Of a stretch of DNA of 64,000 nt, positions 27,536-36,851 are shown piece by piece (positions within the stretch are counted from its first letter, which is position 1; each line of letters begins with the position of its first letter). The stretch covers positions 1 through 64,000 of the forward strand of contig ONQL01000003.1 in NCBI GenBank assembly GCA_900319985.1, written 5' to 3'. The notes under the pieces were generated by a model. That model saw only the letters and a list, made by a program, of their open reading frames with translations. It ran no database searches and was not told where the DNA came from. This stretch comes from an uncultured Methanobrevibacter sp. GTDB taxonomy: Archaea; Methanobacteriota; Methanobacteria; Methanobacteriales; Methanobacteriaceae. Made by a program: the position numbers and the translations under genes.

Positions 27536-28396
27536 TTACCCAATTATCTCTTTTTTCATTTCCTTAAATGCATTTTTTGCTTCAGGTATGGGGAACAATG
27601 GATAAATGTGAAACAGCCCTTTACCAACGATAAAACGGACATCAACACCACTTTCCTTTAGATTTTGAACATATTTTTCAATATCTTTATAAAAAATTTC
27701 ATTATCGCCTGCAAAAATTAGTGTTTTTGCCAGTCCTTCATTATTGCCAAAAATAGGACTTACCCGATAATCCTTTACATCCAGATTGCCTGCCCATGCC
27801 TTTCCAATTTCCCTCAAACCAACTTCGCCTAAAATCGGGTCATCTTTACTGTTATATGGAGAGTTGCTCATTGAAATGTCGACCCATGGAGAGAATGTGA
27901 CAATATGGTCCGGCTGCGGCAAATCAACAGTCTTAATATATTGGCAGAAGGACAGGACAAATCCCCCACCTGCAGAGTCTCCCATCAAAGTGATATTGCC
28001 TTTTGAAATTAGTTTTTTATATAACTCAGTAATCAGCACAAAAGTTTCATCCACATTATGCAAAGGAGCTAGCGGGTAAACGGGTGCAAGCACATATGCT
28101 CCTAATTTTCGTGACATCAGCATGCAATATAAATAATGTTGCCAGTTAATTTCATTGACATAAGCTCCACCATGTATGTAAAGGATTGTATTTTTAGCAT
28201 TTTTATCACCAAAAGTGAAGACTTCCATGCCATTGAAATTTATGCTTTTGAAAATACTCTTTGGAGGCTTAGCATCTTTGTTTAATCTGTCCTCCAGGAA
28301 TTGATTAATTTCTTCTAAAGAATCCATATACTTTGGCTTGGTGGACTTTAAAATAGATTCCTCCATTTTTGCTATAATTGATTTTTGATTAGGCAT
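27536..28396 (-). CDS. Alpha/beta hydrolase, hormone-sensitive-lipase-type esterase
   Basis: 286 residues. The oxyanion motif HGGAYVNEINW, the nucleophile elbow LMGDSAGGGFVLSF, the aspartate in AGDNEIFYKD and the histidine in GLFHIYPLF give a complete triad of the HSL/carboxylesterase family. Start at 28396 is preferred because a GAG-type site lies about 10 bases upstream, while the ATG at 28417 has none. Substrate unknown; a small-ester esterase is likely. Confidence 0.87.
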   Translation of the reverse strand: MPNQKSIIAKMEESILKSTKPKYMDSLEEINQFLEDRLNKDAKPPKSIFKSINFNGMEVFTFGDKNAKNTILYIHGGAYVNEINWQHYLYCMLMSRKLGAYVLAPVYPLAPLHNVDETFVLITELYKKLISKGNITLMGDSAGGGFVLSFCQYIKTVDLPQPDHIVTFSPWVDISMSNSPYNSKDDPILGEVGLREIGKAWAGNLDVKDYRVSPIFGNNEGLAKTLIFAGDNEIFYKDIEKYVQNLKESGVDVRFIVGKGLFHIYPLFPIPEAKNAFKEMKKEIIG

Positions 28397-28450
28397 AATA
28401 ATTAACTCAATGAACATTATGTTTTTAAAAACATATAATTTTTTGCAACG

Positions 28451-28636
28451 TTACCTAAAATAATTGCCCAAACTATGCAATTGTGAATTGAATTGCCTAA
28501 ACTCTCTTGATTCAATTTCACCACTCAAATCAGATACATAAGTATTGTACATATAAATGGCCAGCAAGACCACAACCATGATTCCTCCAAACAGCAGTAT
28601 GAATTCCGCTGAAGTCTGTCCCTTGTTATCCATCAA
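28451..28636 (-). CDS. Class III signal-peptide pilin-like protein
   Basis: 61 residues: a short charged leader, then KGQTSAEFILL matching the archaeal class III (EppA-type) prepilin pattern Q-x-S-x-E-x3-L. A single hydrophobic helix and a polar tail follow. Cleavage would be expected between G and Q. The start overlaps the TadC gene by 4 bases, so pilin and platform protein are made together. Confidence 0.85.
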   Translation of the reverse strand: MMDNKGQTSAEFILLFGGIMVVVLLAIYMYNTYVSDLSGEIESREFRQFNSQLHSLGNYFR

Positions 28637-29559
28637 AAACCTCCCATAAAAAGACTTCCACCAAAAGTAGTTATCAGATAAAAAATACCAAAAGATGCTG
28701 CCGACAGAGGAAGTGAAAATTTAATTCCCTTTTTAAACTCACCATACATTATCAGGCTAATTATGAAACCAACCAAAATGGAGTGAATAATCAGATATAT
28801 TTCACCTGCAACAGGGGCAGTTAAAATGATTTCGGACTCCATGCCATAATTTTGCATGAATTGTGAATAAACTCCAACCATTCCAATTGCAAATGGAGTT
28901 GCAACAATCGCTGAAATTAAAAGAAACATTACAGACATAGTAACAGTAGATTTTCTCTCACGTTTCAAGGCAAGCAAATCCCTCAAATCATCTGAAACTT
29001 CAAAAAGCACATTAGAAATGCTTGACCCACTTCTACGACCTTCCAAAATAATATCAAAAATCCGTTCCAATTCACGAGATTTCAAACGTTTGCTCATTGC
29101 TCTCCAGGCATCGTCAAAATTGCGACCCATACGAATTTCTATTATTGTACGCCTCATCTCGTCATAAAGCGGACCTTCACCATACTGTGACATATCCTCC
29201 ATGGCGTTTTCGAAACTTAAACCTACCTGAAGCATGCTTGAAAGCTGTCTTAAAAAGTCAGGAGCTGTTTTTTCAATTTCCTGTGCCCGTTTTTCCTGCT
29301 GGACAACAACATATGTGAAAAGACCAGGAAATATAAAAAATGGCAAGATTAACACCGACATTGGCAGGTTTTGAAGGGCCAATGTTATTGCCAAAGGAAT
29401 TTCTGACATTATGATGAAAATTATAAGTATAGCTAAAACTTTACTTGCATCAGTAAAAATAGCACCACTCAACAAAAATTCTTGTAATTTTGATAAATAC
29501 TTTTCAGGAATAATATTGTCCAAAAATATTGCTAAATCATCAATTATTTTAAATTTCAT
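28633..29559 (-). CDS. Type II/IV secretion platform protein (TadC/GspF family)
   Basis: 308 residues with a cytoplasmic T2SSF domain (about 90-210: APDFLRQLSSMLQVGLSFEN, RRTIIEIRMGRNFDDAWRAM) between membrane helices. Such proteins anchor archaeal pili and work with an assembly ATPase, which is not in this window. The gene likely lacks a leader: a TTTATATTG element lies about 28 bases before the ATG. Confidence 0.88.
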   Translation of the reverse strand: MKFKIIDDLAIFLDNIIPEKYLSKLQEFLLSGAIFTDASKVLAILIIFIIMSEIPLAITLALQNLPMSVLILPFFIFPGLFTYVVVQQEKRAQEIEKTAPDFLRQLSSMLQVGLSFENAMEDMSQYGEGPLYDEMRRTIIEIRMGRNFDDAWRAMSKRLKSRELERIFDIILEGRRSGSSISNVLFEVSDDLRDLLALKRERKSTVTMSVMFLLISAIVATPFAIGMVGVYSQFMQNYGMESEIILTAPVAGEIYLIIHSILVGFIISLIMYGEFKKGIKFSLPLSAASFGIFYLITTFGGSLFMGGF

Positions 29560-29728
29560 AGAATAAAATTAGATTTTAAACAATATAAATTGTTGGTTAT
29601 TTTTTAAATCAATTTTAAAAGATAAAAACAATATAAAATTTAGTTTGTAAAATCTTGAAAAATTAAAACTTAAAATCTGCTCGAATTCCACATATTTTTG
29701 CTAGAGTTCAATAATCCACATTATTCAA

Positions 29729-31162
29729 TCATCTTCTGAATATTTCAAAAATGGCTCTTAAGGTAATCAATACAGGATAGATTTCCAATCTTCCAGTCAG
29801 CATATTGAACATACCTGCAATTTTCAACGGCCAATCCAAGGATTGTGATATCTGACCTATCTCCAAACCAATATTACCCTGCATAGAAATAGTGAAAAAT
29901 AATGAATCGAATGTATCATGACCGTACAAACATAACAATGACCATGAAATTAAAATAAGTATCAAATAAATAGCTATATATATTCCGCTTTGTTCCACAA
30001 GATTTTCAGAAATTTTTTCACCTGAACGATTCAAAGGAACAACACTACCTTGAGGATACCATATTTCACGTATATTCCTATATATTCCTTTAAAAAATGC
30101 AATAATTCTCATTAATTTAATTGCACCTACTGTAGAACCAGTAGAACCCCCAATAAGCATCAGTACCATTATAATGAATATCGAAAATGCTGGCCATCCA
30201 CCCATTACAGTTGAACTCTGAATACTGGCACCAGTTGTAGTGATTGCGGAAACTACAACAAATAAAATGTCCATCGGAACAATATATGAAGTCAAATATA
30301 TCAATAGAAATGCAACTGCAATTAAAGCTATCATGAGTCTAAATTGCACATCATTAATCAATGACCTGCCCCTTGTCCGGATAAATTTGAAGTGAACCAA
30401 GAAACTTGTTGCACCCAATATCATTATAATCATTGTAACAAAATAAATCATGTTGTTTTGATAAAATCCGATGTTTGCATTTTTTACACTCATACCTCCG
30501 GTCGAAATAATGCAAAATGTATTGCAGACAGAATCAAAAATAGGCATCCCCACAAGCAAGTATAAAATAATTCCAAAAATTGTTAAAATCAAATAAATTT
30601 TAAGAGTGTGTTCGATTGTTGTTTTGATAGAAGGTTTAATACGATCTTCACGAGCTTCAGAAAGATATAATTTTGATGATACTACACCGGGCTTTGATAT
30701 GGCAAATATAATCATGACAATTATTCCCAAACCACCAACCCACTGTTGCAATGCTCTAAAAAACAATATACTATAAGGCAATATTTCAACATCAGGATAT
30801 ATTGTGATTCCACTTCCAGTTAATGCAGACATGCATTCAAAAATACTGTCTATCATACTTAGGCCAGTTATAAAATGAAGTATCGAACCGCAAATGAAGC
30901 TTGCCCATACCCATGTTAATGTAGACACCATCATCGCATGCTTTAAACGCATTTTATTAACATCATATTTCTTTAAAGCTTCAACAAAAACTACTCCAAA
31001 TAAAATAGAAATCAGCGCAAGCATGATAAAAATTATTGCATTAAATTCTAGATATATCAAATCAACTATAATTGGAACCAAACACAGCACGCCAATCCCA
31101 ATCATCAGAAATCCCATATTCCTAGCAACAACCAATAGGTCGCTTTTATTAATATACCTCAT
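29729..31162 (-). CDS. trkH: Trk-type potassium transporter membrane subunit
   Basis: 477 residues with the four repeated M1-P-M2 units of the TrkH/KtrB superfamily. Filter-loop segments can be seen at ALTGSGITIYPD, FCIISTGGMSVKN, AITTTGASIQSST and SMQGNIGLEIG. It imports K+ together with a cytoplasmic TrkA subunit, which is not adjacent. A helix-breaking stretch with several glycines, LMLIGGSTGSTVGAIKLMRI, fits the family gate. Confidence 0.92.
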   Translation of the reverse strand: MRYINKSDLLVVARNMGFLMIGIGVLCLVPIIVDLIYLEFNAIIFIMLALISILFGVVFVEALKKYDVNKMRLKHAMMVSTLTWVWASFICGSILHFITGLSMIDSIFECMSALTGSGITIYPDVEILPYSILFFRALQQWVGGLGIIVMIIFAISKPGVVSSKLYLSEAREDRIKPSIKTTIEHTLKIYLILTIFGIILYLLVGMPIFDSVCNTFCIISTGGMSVKNANIGFYQNNMIYFVTMIIMILGATSFLVHFKFIRTRGRSLINDVQFRLMIALIAVAFLLIYLTSYIVPMDILFVVVSAITTTGASIQSSTVMGGWPAFSIFIIMVLMLIGGSTGSTVGAIKLMRIIAFFKGIYRNIREIWYPQGSVVPLNRSGEKISENLVEQSGIYIAIYLILILISWSLLCLYGHDTFDSLFFTISMQGNIGLEIGQISQSLDWPLKIAGMFNMLTGRLEIYPVLITLRAIFEIFRR

Positions 31163-31367
31163 GCATTTAACCTAATAATATTTATCAATTAGATATTGAA
31201 TAAATCAACATATAAATATTATAGTAAATAAAATATTACAAAAAATAAGTACAATACGAACAAAACCATCATTAATTTTTAAAATACAATACGGAAATTA
31301 CAAAATAAAACATTTTATATATTACTAGCAAACTAATTAATTGAAAAAAAAGAAAATAACGGTTTAT

Positions 31368-32078
31368 TCATATATCAGAGTATAATAAACCGGTTGCTCT
31401 AGCAGTGAAGAAGGTAATGTAAACACCTAAAATACCAATTAATATTCCTCCAATGACAGTATTCCATCGATTAATAAAACCTACAATAACAAATAATGCC
31501 AATGAAATTACTGTAATCACAACAATGAACAATATAAGTTTTACAACACCAACTTTAGAAATATCTCCGATAGCTTCACCAATTGAGAGCGCATCCACCA
31601 AATCTTCAGTTTTAGCCAATCTGCATTGACCCATAAACAATGCCAACGCAAATATAACCGCTACGATGATTGTAAGTATCAAAGATAACCAGTGCTGGAA
31701 GATTATTGCTAAAATCGCACTGATGATTATTGGAATAATCATATAAACAAGAGTTACAACAAAATATTTGATACCGTTGACAAATTGTCTTACCAAATCA
31801 ATTTCAGGAGCTCCACTGCTCCTTTCAATACCATACTTTATAATGTCCAATTCATAACCGGAAATAAAGAACCATACAAAGAAAGCAACAATGATTCCAA
31901 TAATTCCAGATCCAATAACAATTAAAAGATTATCAGCATTAACACCAACCATCATTCCGGCGATAGTTCCAGCGACTGCAATTCCTAGAATAATTCCCAG
32001 TATAAGATATATTACGAATGCTTTAATGTTTTGAAATGGATAAACTAAAGCATCACTAAATATTTCACCTAATTCCAT
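31368..32078 (-). CDS. DUF4013 membrane protein
   Basis: 236 residues with about six membrane helices; it starts MELGEIFSDALVYPFQNIKA, the usual opening of DUF4013 proteins, common in multiple copies in Methanobacteriales. Glycine- and isoleucine-rich helices dominate. Function unknown. GGTGAA precedes the ATG. Confidence 0.85.
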   Translation of the reverse strand: MELGEIFSDALVYPFQNIKAFVIYLILGIILGIAVAGTIAGMMVGVNADNLLIVIGSGIIGIIVAFFVWFFISGYELDIIKYGIERSSGAPEIDLVRQFVNGIKYFVVTLVYMIIPIIISAILAIIFQHWLSLILTIIVAVIFALALFMGQCRLAKTEDLVDALSIGEAIGDISKVGVVKLILFIVVITVISLALFVIVGFINRWNTVIGGILIGILGVYITFFTARATGLLYSDI

Positions 32079-32227
32079 CTTTGTTCACCTTTAAAAATTT
32101 AATAAATCCTCAAATTAATGATAATGAAATTTATAATAAAAACAATATTTATATATTTTGAAAACCTCGAAAAATTATATATAAACTTAAAAGAAAAATA
32201 TAATTAATTAAATTTGGAGAAAATTTA

Positions 32228-33271
32228 ATGAGTGAAAATAGAGTTGAATGGATTGACTTTGTACGTGCAATTGCAATATTAACCGTTCTGTATATCCATG
32301 CAACAGATGGTATTTACATAATATCATCCGATGCGATAATGAATTATACCATTTATTCTAGAATATTTAATTTTGCATCTCTTTTTATTGGACGTATAGG
32401 GGTCCCATTCTTTTTAATGATTACAGGTTACTTATTATTGGATAGGTCATATAACGATGAGCGTGTCCGTAAGTTTTGGAGCAAAAACTGTAAAGGACTG
32501 ATTATAGTTACAGTAATCTGGTCTGTCATCTATGCAATCAGTTTACAGTTTATTACCATTGGAAGCAGTCAGATTAACGTTTCTGAAGCTGGAAATTTAT
32601 TCTTTAGCCATATGTGGTATATGCCTATGATTATTGGAATGTATCTTTCAATGCCATTTGTATCAAGCGCATTAGAAAAATTTTCCCCAAGAACAATTTA
32701 CCAAGCGACAATCGTATTTACACTTTTAGCATTCTTACTACCATTCATCACAGTTATATTGTCAATGCATGGCATCCAAAATGTCAATATCCAATATTGT
32801 CTTGGATTTAGTGGTGGAGTTTATGGTATCTACATCATCTTAGGATATTTAGTCAAAAAAGGATTATTTAAAAAATATTCCTCCAAACTCATGGGATTGA
32901 TTGTACTGGTATCATTTTTAATATGTGTATTGTTCCAATACTATTCATTCACAAAAGGATATGAATTCTTCTTATGGTATGAATTCCCATTTGTTTTAAC
33001 TGGATCCTTTGCACTGTTTGAATTATGCTCAAGAATGGGAAAAGTTAGAGCATTCCCATTAGTTAGCTTTTTATCAAAATACTCTTTTGCAGTATTTTTA
33101 GTGCACAACCTATTCAGATTGCCATTGCTTCCAATTGTTGTTGAACTACCATTTACAGAACCTGTTAAAGCAATCATCCTTTGGATTCTATTAATAATAT
33201 TCAGCTACATTGCTGTAGTAATAATATATAGAATTCCTAAATTTGGAAAGTTTATATTATATATGAGATAA
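32228..33271 (+). CDS. Membrane acyltransferase (acyltransferase 3 family)
   Basis: 347 residues with about ten membrane helices. It opens with RVEWIDFVRAIAILTVLYIH, the conserved first helix carrying the catalytic histidine of acyltransferase 3 (OafA/WecH-like) enzymes, followed by GVPFFLMITGYLLLDRS. It probably acetylates cell-surface glycans or a secondary metabolite. GGAGA precedes the ATG; a clear terminator hairpin overlaps the stop. Confidence 0.9.
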   Translation: MSENRVEWIDFVRAIAILTVLYIHATDGIYIISSDAIMNYTIYSRIFNFASLFIGRIGVPFFLMITGYLLLDRSYNDERVRKFWSKNCKGLIIVTVIWSVIYAISLQFITIGSSQINVSEAGNLFFSHMWYMPMIIGMYLSMPFVSSALEKFSPRTIYQATIVFTLLAFLLPFITVILSMHGIQNVNIQYCLGFSGGVYGIYIILGYLVKKGLFKKYSSKLMGLIVLVSFLICVLFQYYSFTKGYEFFLWYEFPFVLTGSFALFELCSRMGKVRAFPLVSFLSKYSFAVFLVHNLFRLPLLPIVVELPFTEPVKAIILWILLIIFSYIAVVIIYRIPKFGKFILYMR

Positions 33272-33298
33272 TCAAATATTATCTCTTTTTATTTTTGA
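33265..33298 (+). terminator. Terminator after the acyltransferase gene
   Basis: Stem GAGATAAT (33265-33272) and ATTATCTC (33278-33285) with a 5-base loop, followed by TTTTTATTTTT. The stem starts inside the last codons. Confidence 0.6.
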
Positions 33299-33639
33299 TA
33301 TTAAAATTAGAAATTTTCACCAGTTGACCTGAGAAACTGTGAAAATGCTAAAAATAATTATTAATCTCTTTTTAAATTTTTGTAATGCTGTCCAACAACT
33401 ATTGACAAAACTAATATGCTCATCGAACTTATGTGAAGTTAACCCATTCATAACACAATTTAAAATTATAACCTTTTCTAAATTTAATCCAAAAATAATA
33501 ATATTAACTAAAAGAAATATAATCTTAGCATTCATATTACATCCCATTTTACAAATTTTCGTAAAAATTTTTAAGGAAGTAATACATAAATTTAATTAAT
33601 AAAAATTAAAACTTTTAAATTATTTTAGTCGTGATTAAA
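33299..33639. other. Intergenic stretch without a convincing gene
   Basis: About 340 bases. Frames of 86 codons (33339-33599, plus) and 76 codons (33317-33547, minus) are open, but both are rich in isoleucine, phenylalanine and lysine as random AT-rich DNA would be, and neither resembles a known protein. The minus frame has a GGGATG-like site before an internal ATG, so a small membrane protein is not ruled out. The 3' end holds the promoter of the RsbV-like gene. Confidence 0.4.
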
Positions 33640-33939
33640 ATGAACATTAAAAAAAATTACAATGGAAAAGAGTTAACTATTGAAGTTGGAGATCGTATTG
33701 ATACAGTTACCGCACCTGATTTCGAAAATGAAATAATGGACGAAATGGGTAAATTCGATTCATTAATTATCGATTTTACTGATTTGGAATATATCTCAAG
33801 TGCAGGATTACGTGTTTTAATTGCAACACAAAAAAAATTAAAACCGGAAAACATTCCTATGACCATTAAAAACGTTAATGACACCATCAATGAAATATTC
33901 AAAATGTCCGGTTTCGACAAAATCTTAAAGATAGAATGA
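33640..33939 (+). CDS. STAS-domain anti-sigma-factor-antagonist-like protein (RsbV type)
   Basis: 99 residues from the ATG at 33640 (GTGAT just upstream). A single STAS domain with the switch motif EYISSAGLRVLIATQKKLKP; serine 53 or 54 would be the phosphorylation site. In bacteria such proteins bind an RsbW-type kinase when dephosphorylated. The next gene is that kinase (ATGA overlap) and the third is the matching phosphatase. Archaea have no sigma factors, so the switch must control something else. Confidence 0.9.
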   Translation: MNIKKNYNGKELTIEVGDRIDTVTAPDFENEIMDEMGKFDSLIIDFTDLEYISSAGLRVLIATQKKLKPENIPMTIKNVNDTINEIFKMSGFDKILKIE

Positions 33940-34313
33940 ACTCAATTTCATTAAAACCAGAATTAAACGAACTATATACTTTAAATGAGTTTATTTCAAA
34001 TGAACTCGGAAATGAAAATATTCAAGTTAATCTGATTGCTGAAGAAATATTTGTCAATATCGTCAATTACTCACAAACTGAATTTATTAGAGTTAACATC
34101 GAATACGAAAACCCGACATTAACCATAGAATTTATTGACAATGGAATTGAATTTAATCCCCTCCTTAAAAAAGCACCTGAAACTCCCGAAACTATCGAGG
34201 ATGCTAAAATTGGAGGGCTTGGAATTTTTTTAACAAAAGAAATGGCGGATAATCTGGAGTACTATTACCAAAATGGTGAAAATCATTTGAAAATTATTAA
34301 AAATGTGGAATAA
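33936..34313 (+). CDS. RsbW-type histidine-kinase-like ATPase (serine kinase)
   Basis: 125 residues of the GHKL fold in its short anti-sigma form. N box IAEEIFVNIVNYSQT (about 34-48), G1 box FIDNGIEFNP (about 67-76) and G2 box IGGLGIFLTKEM (about 96-107) are all present, so ATP binding is likely. It overlaps the STAS gene by 4 bases and the phosphatase gene by 1 base. It is expected to phosphorylate the STAS protein and to bind a partner, whose identity is unknown. Confidence 0.9.
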   Translation: MNSISLKPELNELYTLNEFISNELGNENIQVNLIAEEIFVNIVNYSQTEFIRVNIEYENPTLTIEFIDNGIEFNPLLKKAPETPETIEDAKIGGLGIFLTKEMADNLEYYYQNGENHLKIIKNVE

Positions 34314-36214
34314 TGAATGATAAAATTAAAAAAATAATAATTCCCTTTGTTTTAATGATGATACTTGATTTGGGAATATATTATTTGCACCATGGATCAA
34401 ATTTCGGTGGGGGATTGAGCCCACATGTAGGATTATTGGTAATTTTAGGCTTACTATTCGGACCATATGGTGCACTCGGTGCAGTTATTGGAAATTTAAT
34501 ATGTGATATGATAAGAGGTTACTATCCTTCACTCTCATTGTTATCGGCTGTATTTAGTTTTGGAATATCATATCTAGGATATAAACTATGGTATGATTCA
34601 TATAAAGGCAGGTCCGAAGTTTCAAGGCCAAAATTAAATAACACTTCAAATGTAATCTTATTTTTTGGAATAATACTAATTTGTGGTGTTTTATATTCAT
34701 TAATCCATGGAAAGTTGTTTTATTTATTATATCCAGATACAATATCAATAACCACACTTATTGAATTGAGATACTTTTTAAACTTTATCAATTCATCAGC
34801 CCTCTTTGGAATAATCGGAATATGGCTTTCAAATAAAATTAATTTTGTCCATATCCCTGAAAAATCAGAAAAAAAATTCAATTTAAAATTATATAAAATA
34901 TTGGGAACTTTATTGATTCTCTCATTAGTATTGACATTAGTGATGGATTATACCATCAAAATGAACCACTACCGTATTCTAATTGAACTAATAATTATTG
35001 GAATACTATTATTCAGTTATTTAAGGAAACCTATTACTTCAGACATTTATACTGAAGATTATGATTCGATTCCTGAAGATATAATGAATATTTTCCTTTT
35101 AACAACATTATTTATGGTAATTTTTGGAATCATAGTGGCAAGTGACCACACATTAATTACCGCAATTGACAATGTCCTTCCAATAAACAGGACTGAGGTA
35201 GTGCTTTCAATGATGTGTTTTATAGACATCTTATTGCTTATCTTCCTCATCCCATCATTAACCGTTTTAAAATACATTGAACGGAAAGTAATCGAACCTA
35301 TTTTATCATTTGCAAAAATTGAAGAGTTCATTCATGAAAATGAAAAAATAGAATCTGATGGATTGGTGAAGATTTATTCCAAATACATTAATGAAAAAAC
35401 TGAAATTGGAACTCTTGCTCGTTCATATACTGAATTAATCAAATTCAATAACAATTATATAGAAAATATTCATAAAATTGAGGGTGAAAAAGAGCGTATT
35501 AAAGCAGAACTTGAAATCGCAACAAAAATTCAGGCAGCAAATCTGCCAACTGAACCCATCACAACCAACAATTATCTTGTTGACGGTTATTCAAAACCTG
35601 CAAAAGAAGTTGGAGGAGACTTTTTCGATTATTATGAGTTAGACAACGAAAATTTAGCGATTGTGATTGGAGATGCATCAGGCAAAGGTGTTCCAGCAGC
35701 AATTCTTGCAATGACTACCCAAGTACTGGTAAAACAATTGCTTAAAACAGAAAAAGACCCCTCAAAAGTATTATATTTATTGAATAATTTACTATGTGAA
35801 AATAATTCCGAAACAATGTTTATGACATTATGGCTCGGAATATATAATAAAAAAACTAAGAAATTAATTTTTTCAAATGCAGGACATGAACCGCCATTGG
35901 TTAAAAAGAACAATAAATTTATATTTCCAACTATCGATTCAGGAATTGTTTTGGGAATCATGGAAGATTATGAATTCCTAACTGAAGAAAAAGATTTATC
36001 ACAAGAGATAGTGTTATATACCGACGGAATTACAGATGCAAACAATGATGAAAATGAAATGTATGGAAAAGACAACTTATCAAAGTTCTTCAATAAGTTT
36101 AAAAATGATAACGAACCAATTACACCATTATTAAATGATATTGAAAAATTCACCAAAGATACCGAACAATTTGACGACATGACATTATTATATTTGAAGA
36201 TCCGCAATGATTAA
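34313..36214 (+). CDS. Membrane-anchored SpoIIE/RsbU-type PP2C phosphatase
   Basis: 633 residues. The N-terminal about 330 hold nine or so membrane helices (HVGLLVILGLLFGPYGALGA first), likely a sensor. A linker helix (about 370-410, ERIKAELEIATKIQAANLPT) leads to the SpoIIE phosphatase domain with metal-binding aspartates in VGGDFFDYYEL, VIGDASGKGVPAA, YTDGITDANND and QFDDMTLLYL. It would dephosphorylate the STAS protein in response to a membrane or outside signal. It is co-translated with the kinase gene and with the following transferase gene. Confidence 0.92.
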   Translation: MNDKIKKIIIPFVLMMILDLGIYYLHHGSNFGGGLSPHVGLLVILGLLFGPYGALGAVIGNLICDMIRGYYPSLSLLSAVFSFGISYLGYKLWYDSYKGRSEVSRPKLNNTSNVILFFGIILICGVLYSLIHGKLFYLLYPDTISITTLIELRYFLNFINSSALFGIIGIWLSNKINFVHIPEKSEKKFNLKLYKILGTLLILSLVLTLVMDYTIKMNHYRILIELIIIGILLFSYLRKPITSDIYTEDYDSIPEDIMNIFLLTTLFMVIFGIIVASDHTLITAIDNVLPINRTEVVLSMMCFIDILLLIFLIPSLTVLKYIERKVIEPILSFAKIEEFIHENEKIESDGLVKIYSKYINEKTEIGTLARSYTELIKFNNNYIENIHKIEGEKERIKAELEIATKIQAANLPTEPITTNNYLVDGYSKPAKEVGGDFFDYYELDNENLAIVIGDASGKGVPAAILAMTTQVLVKQLLKTEKDPSKVLYLLNNLLCENNSETMFMTLWLGIYNKKTKKLIFSNAGHEPPLVKKNNKFIFPTIDSGIVLGIMEDYEFLTEEKDLSQEIVLYTDGITDANNDENEMYGKDNLSKFFNKFKNDNEPITPLLNDIEKFTKDTEQFDDMTLLYLKIRND

Positions 36215-36839
36215 AGTAGCCTGTGCAAATGTTGATGATTTGAATTTGCTTAAAGCCTATAACTTACTGCCTGAAATTAGAAAACAAAAAGTTAATCTAT
36301 TCAGGTTTGAAAAGGACAAAAAGCTTAGTGCCGGAGCATATTTACTTTTGAACAAATTATTAAAAGAAGAAAATATCACACAACCTATTTTTAAAACTGA
36401 AGAATACGGCAAGTCATATATATCCAACTATGAAAACATTTACTTCAACTTGAGCCATTCAGGGAAATTGGTTGCCTGTGGAATATCAGACAGGGAAATA
36501 GGAATAGATATTGAATACAATGACCCTAAAATTGATTTGAACATAGCTAAAAATTACTTTTACAACAGTGAATATGAAGGCATTATGAACTCAAAAAATC
36601 CATCCAATGAATTTTTCAAATATTGGGTTTTAAAAGAAAGTTACATGAAATACACAGGTTTGGGTTTTAATTTGGACTTGGACCGCTTCGAAATAATCAT
36701 CAAAGAACAGATTAAACTCAATAATGATAAAAATAACCTCAAATTTAGTTTGTTTGATGTTTATGACTACAAACTAGCAATATGCTCAAAATATAACGTG
36801 AAGGAATATACTGAATACTCCTCAAAAGAATTGTTATAA
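36207..36839 (+). CDS. 4'-phosphopantetheinyl transferase (Sfp type)
   Basis: 210 residues. The Sfp motifs are present: IYFNLSHSGKLVACGIS, EIGIDIEYND (metal-binding aspartate and glutamate) and FFKYWVLKESYMKYTG. It moves phosphopantetheine from coenzyme A to a carrier protein. Methanogens lack fatty acid synthase, so a nonribosomal peptide synthetase elsewhere in the genome is the expected client; none is in the window. The start overlaps the phosphatase gene by 8 bases, tying it to the partner-switch operon. Confidence 0.92.
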   Translation: MIKVACANVDDLNLLKAYNLLPEIRKQKVNLFRFEKDKKLSAGAYLLLNKLLKEENITQPIFKTEEYGKSYISNYENIYFNLSHSGKLVACGISDREIGIDIEYNDPKIDLNIAKNYFYNSEYEGIMNSKNPSNEFFKYWVLKESYMKYTGLGFNLDLDRFEIIIKEQIKLNNDKNNLKFSLFDVYDYKLAICSKYNVKEYTEYSSKELL

Positions 36840-36851
36840 TATTTAATTATT

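Noticed and set aside
30894..31175. Open frame antisense to trkH
   Set aside because: Shadow of the transporter's codon pattern; no independent start signals or similarity.
33317..33599. Two opposing small open frames in the intergenic stretch
   Set aside because: Low-complexity, no similarity recognised, weak start signals; more likely chance in AT-rich DNA.
32228..36839. A complete nonribosomal peptide cluster around the acyltransferase, partner switch and Sfp genes
   Set aside because: No synthetase module or efflux gene is present in the window, so only the regulatory and activating parts can be claimed.
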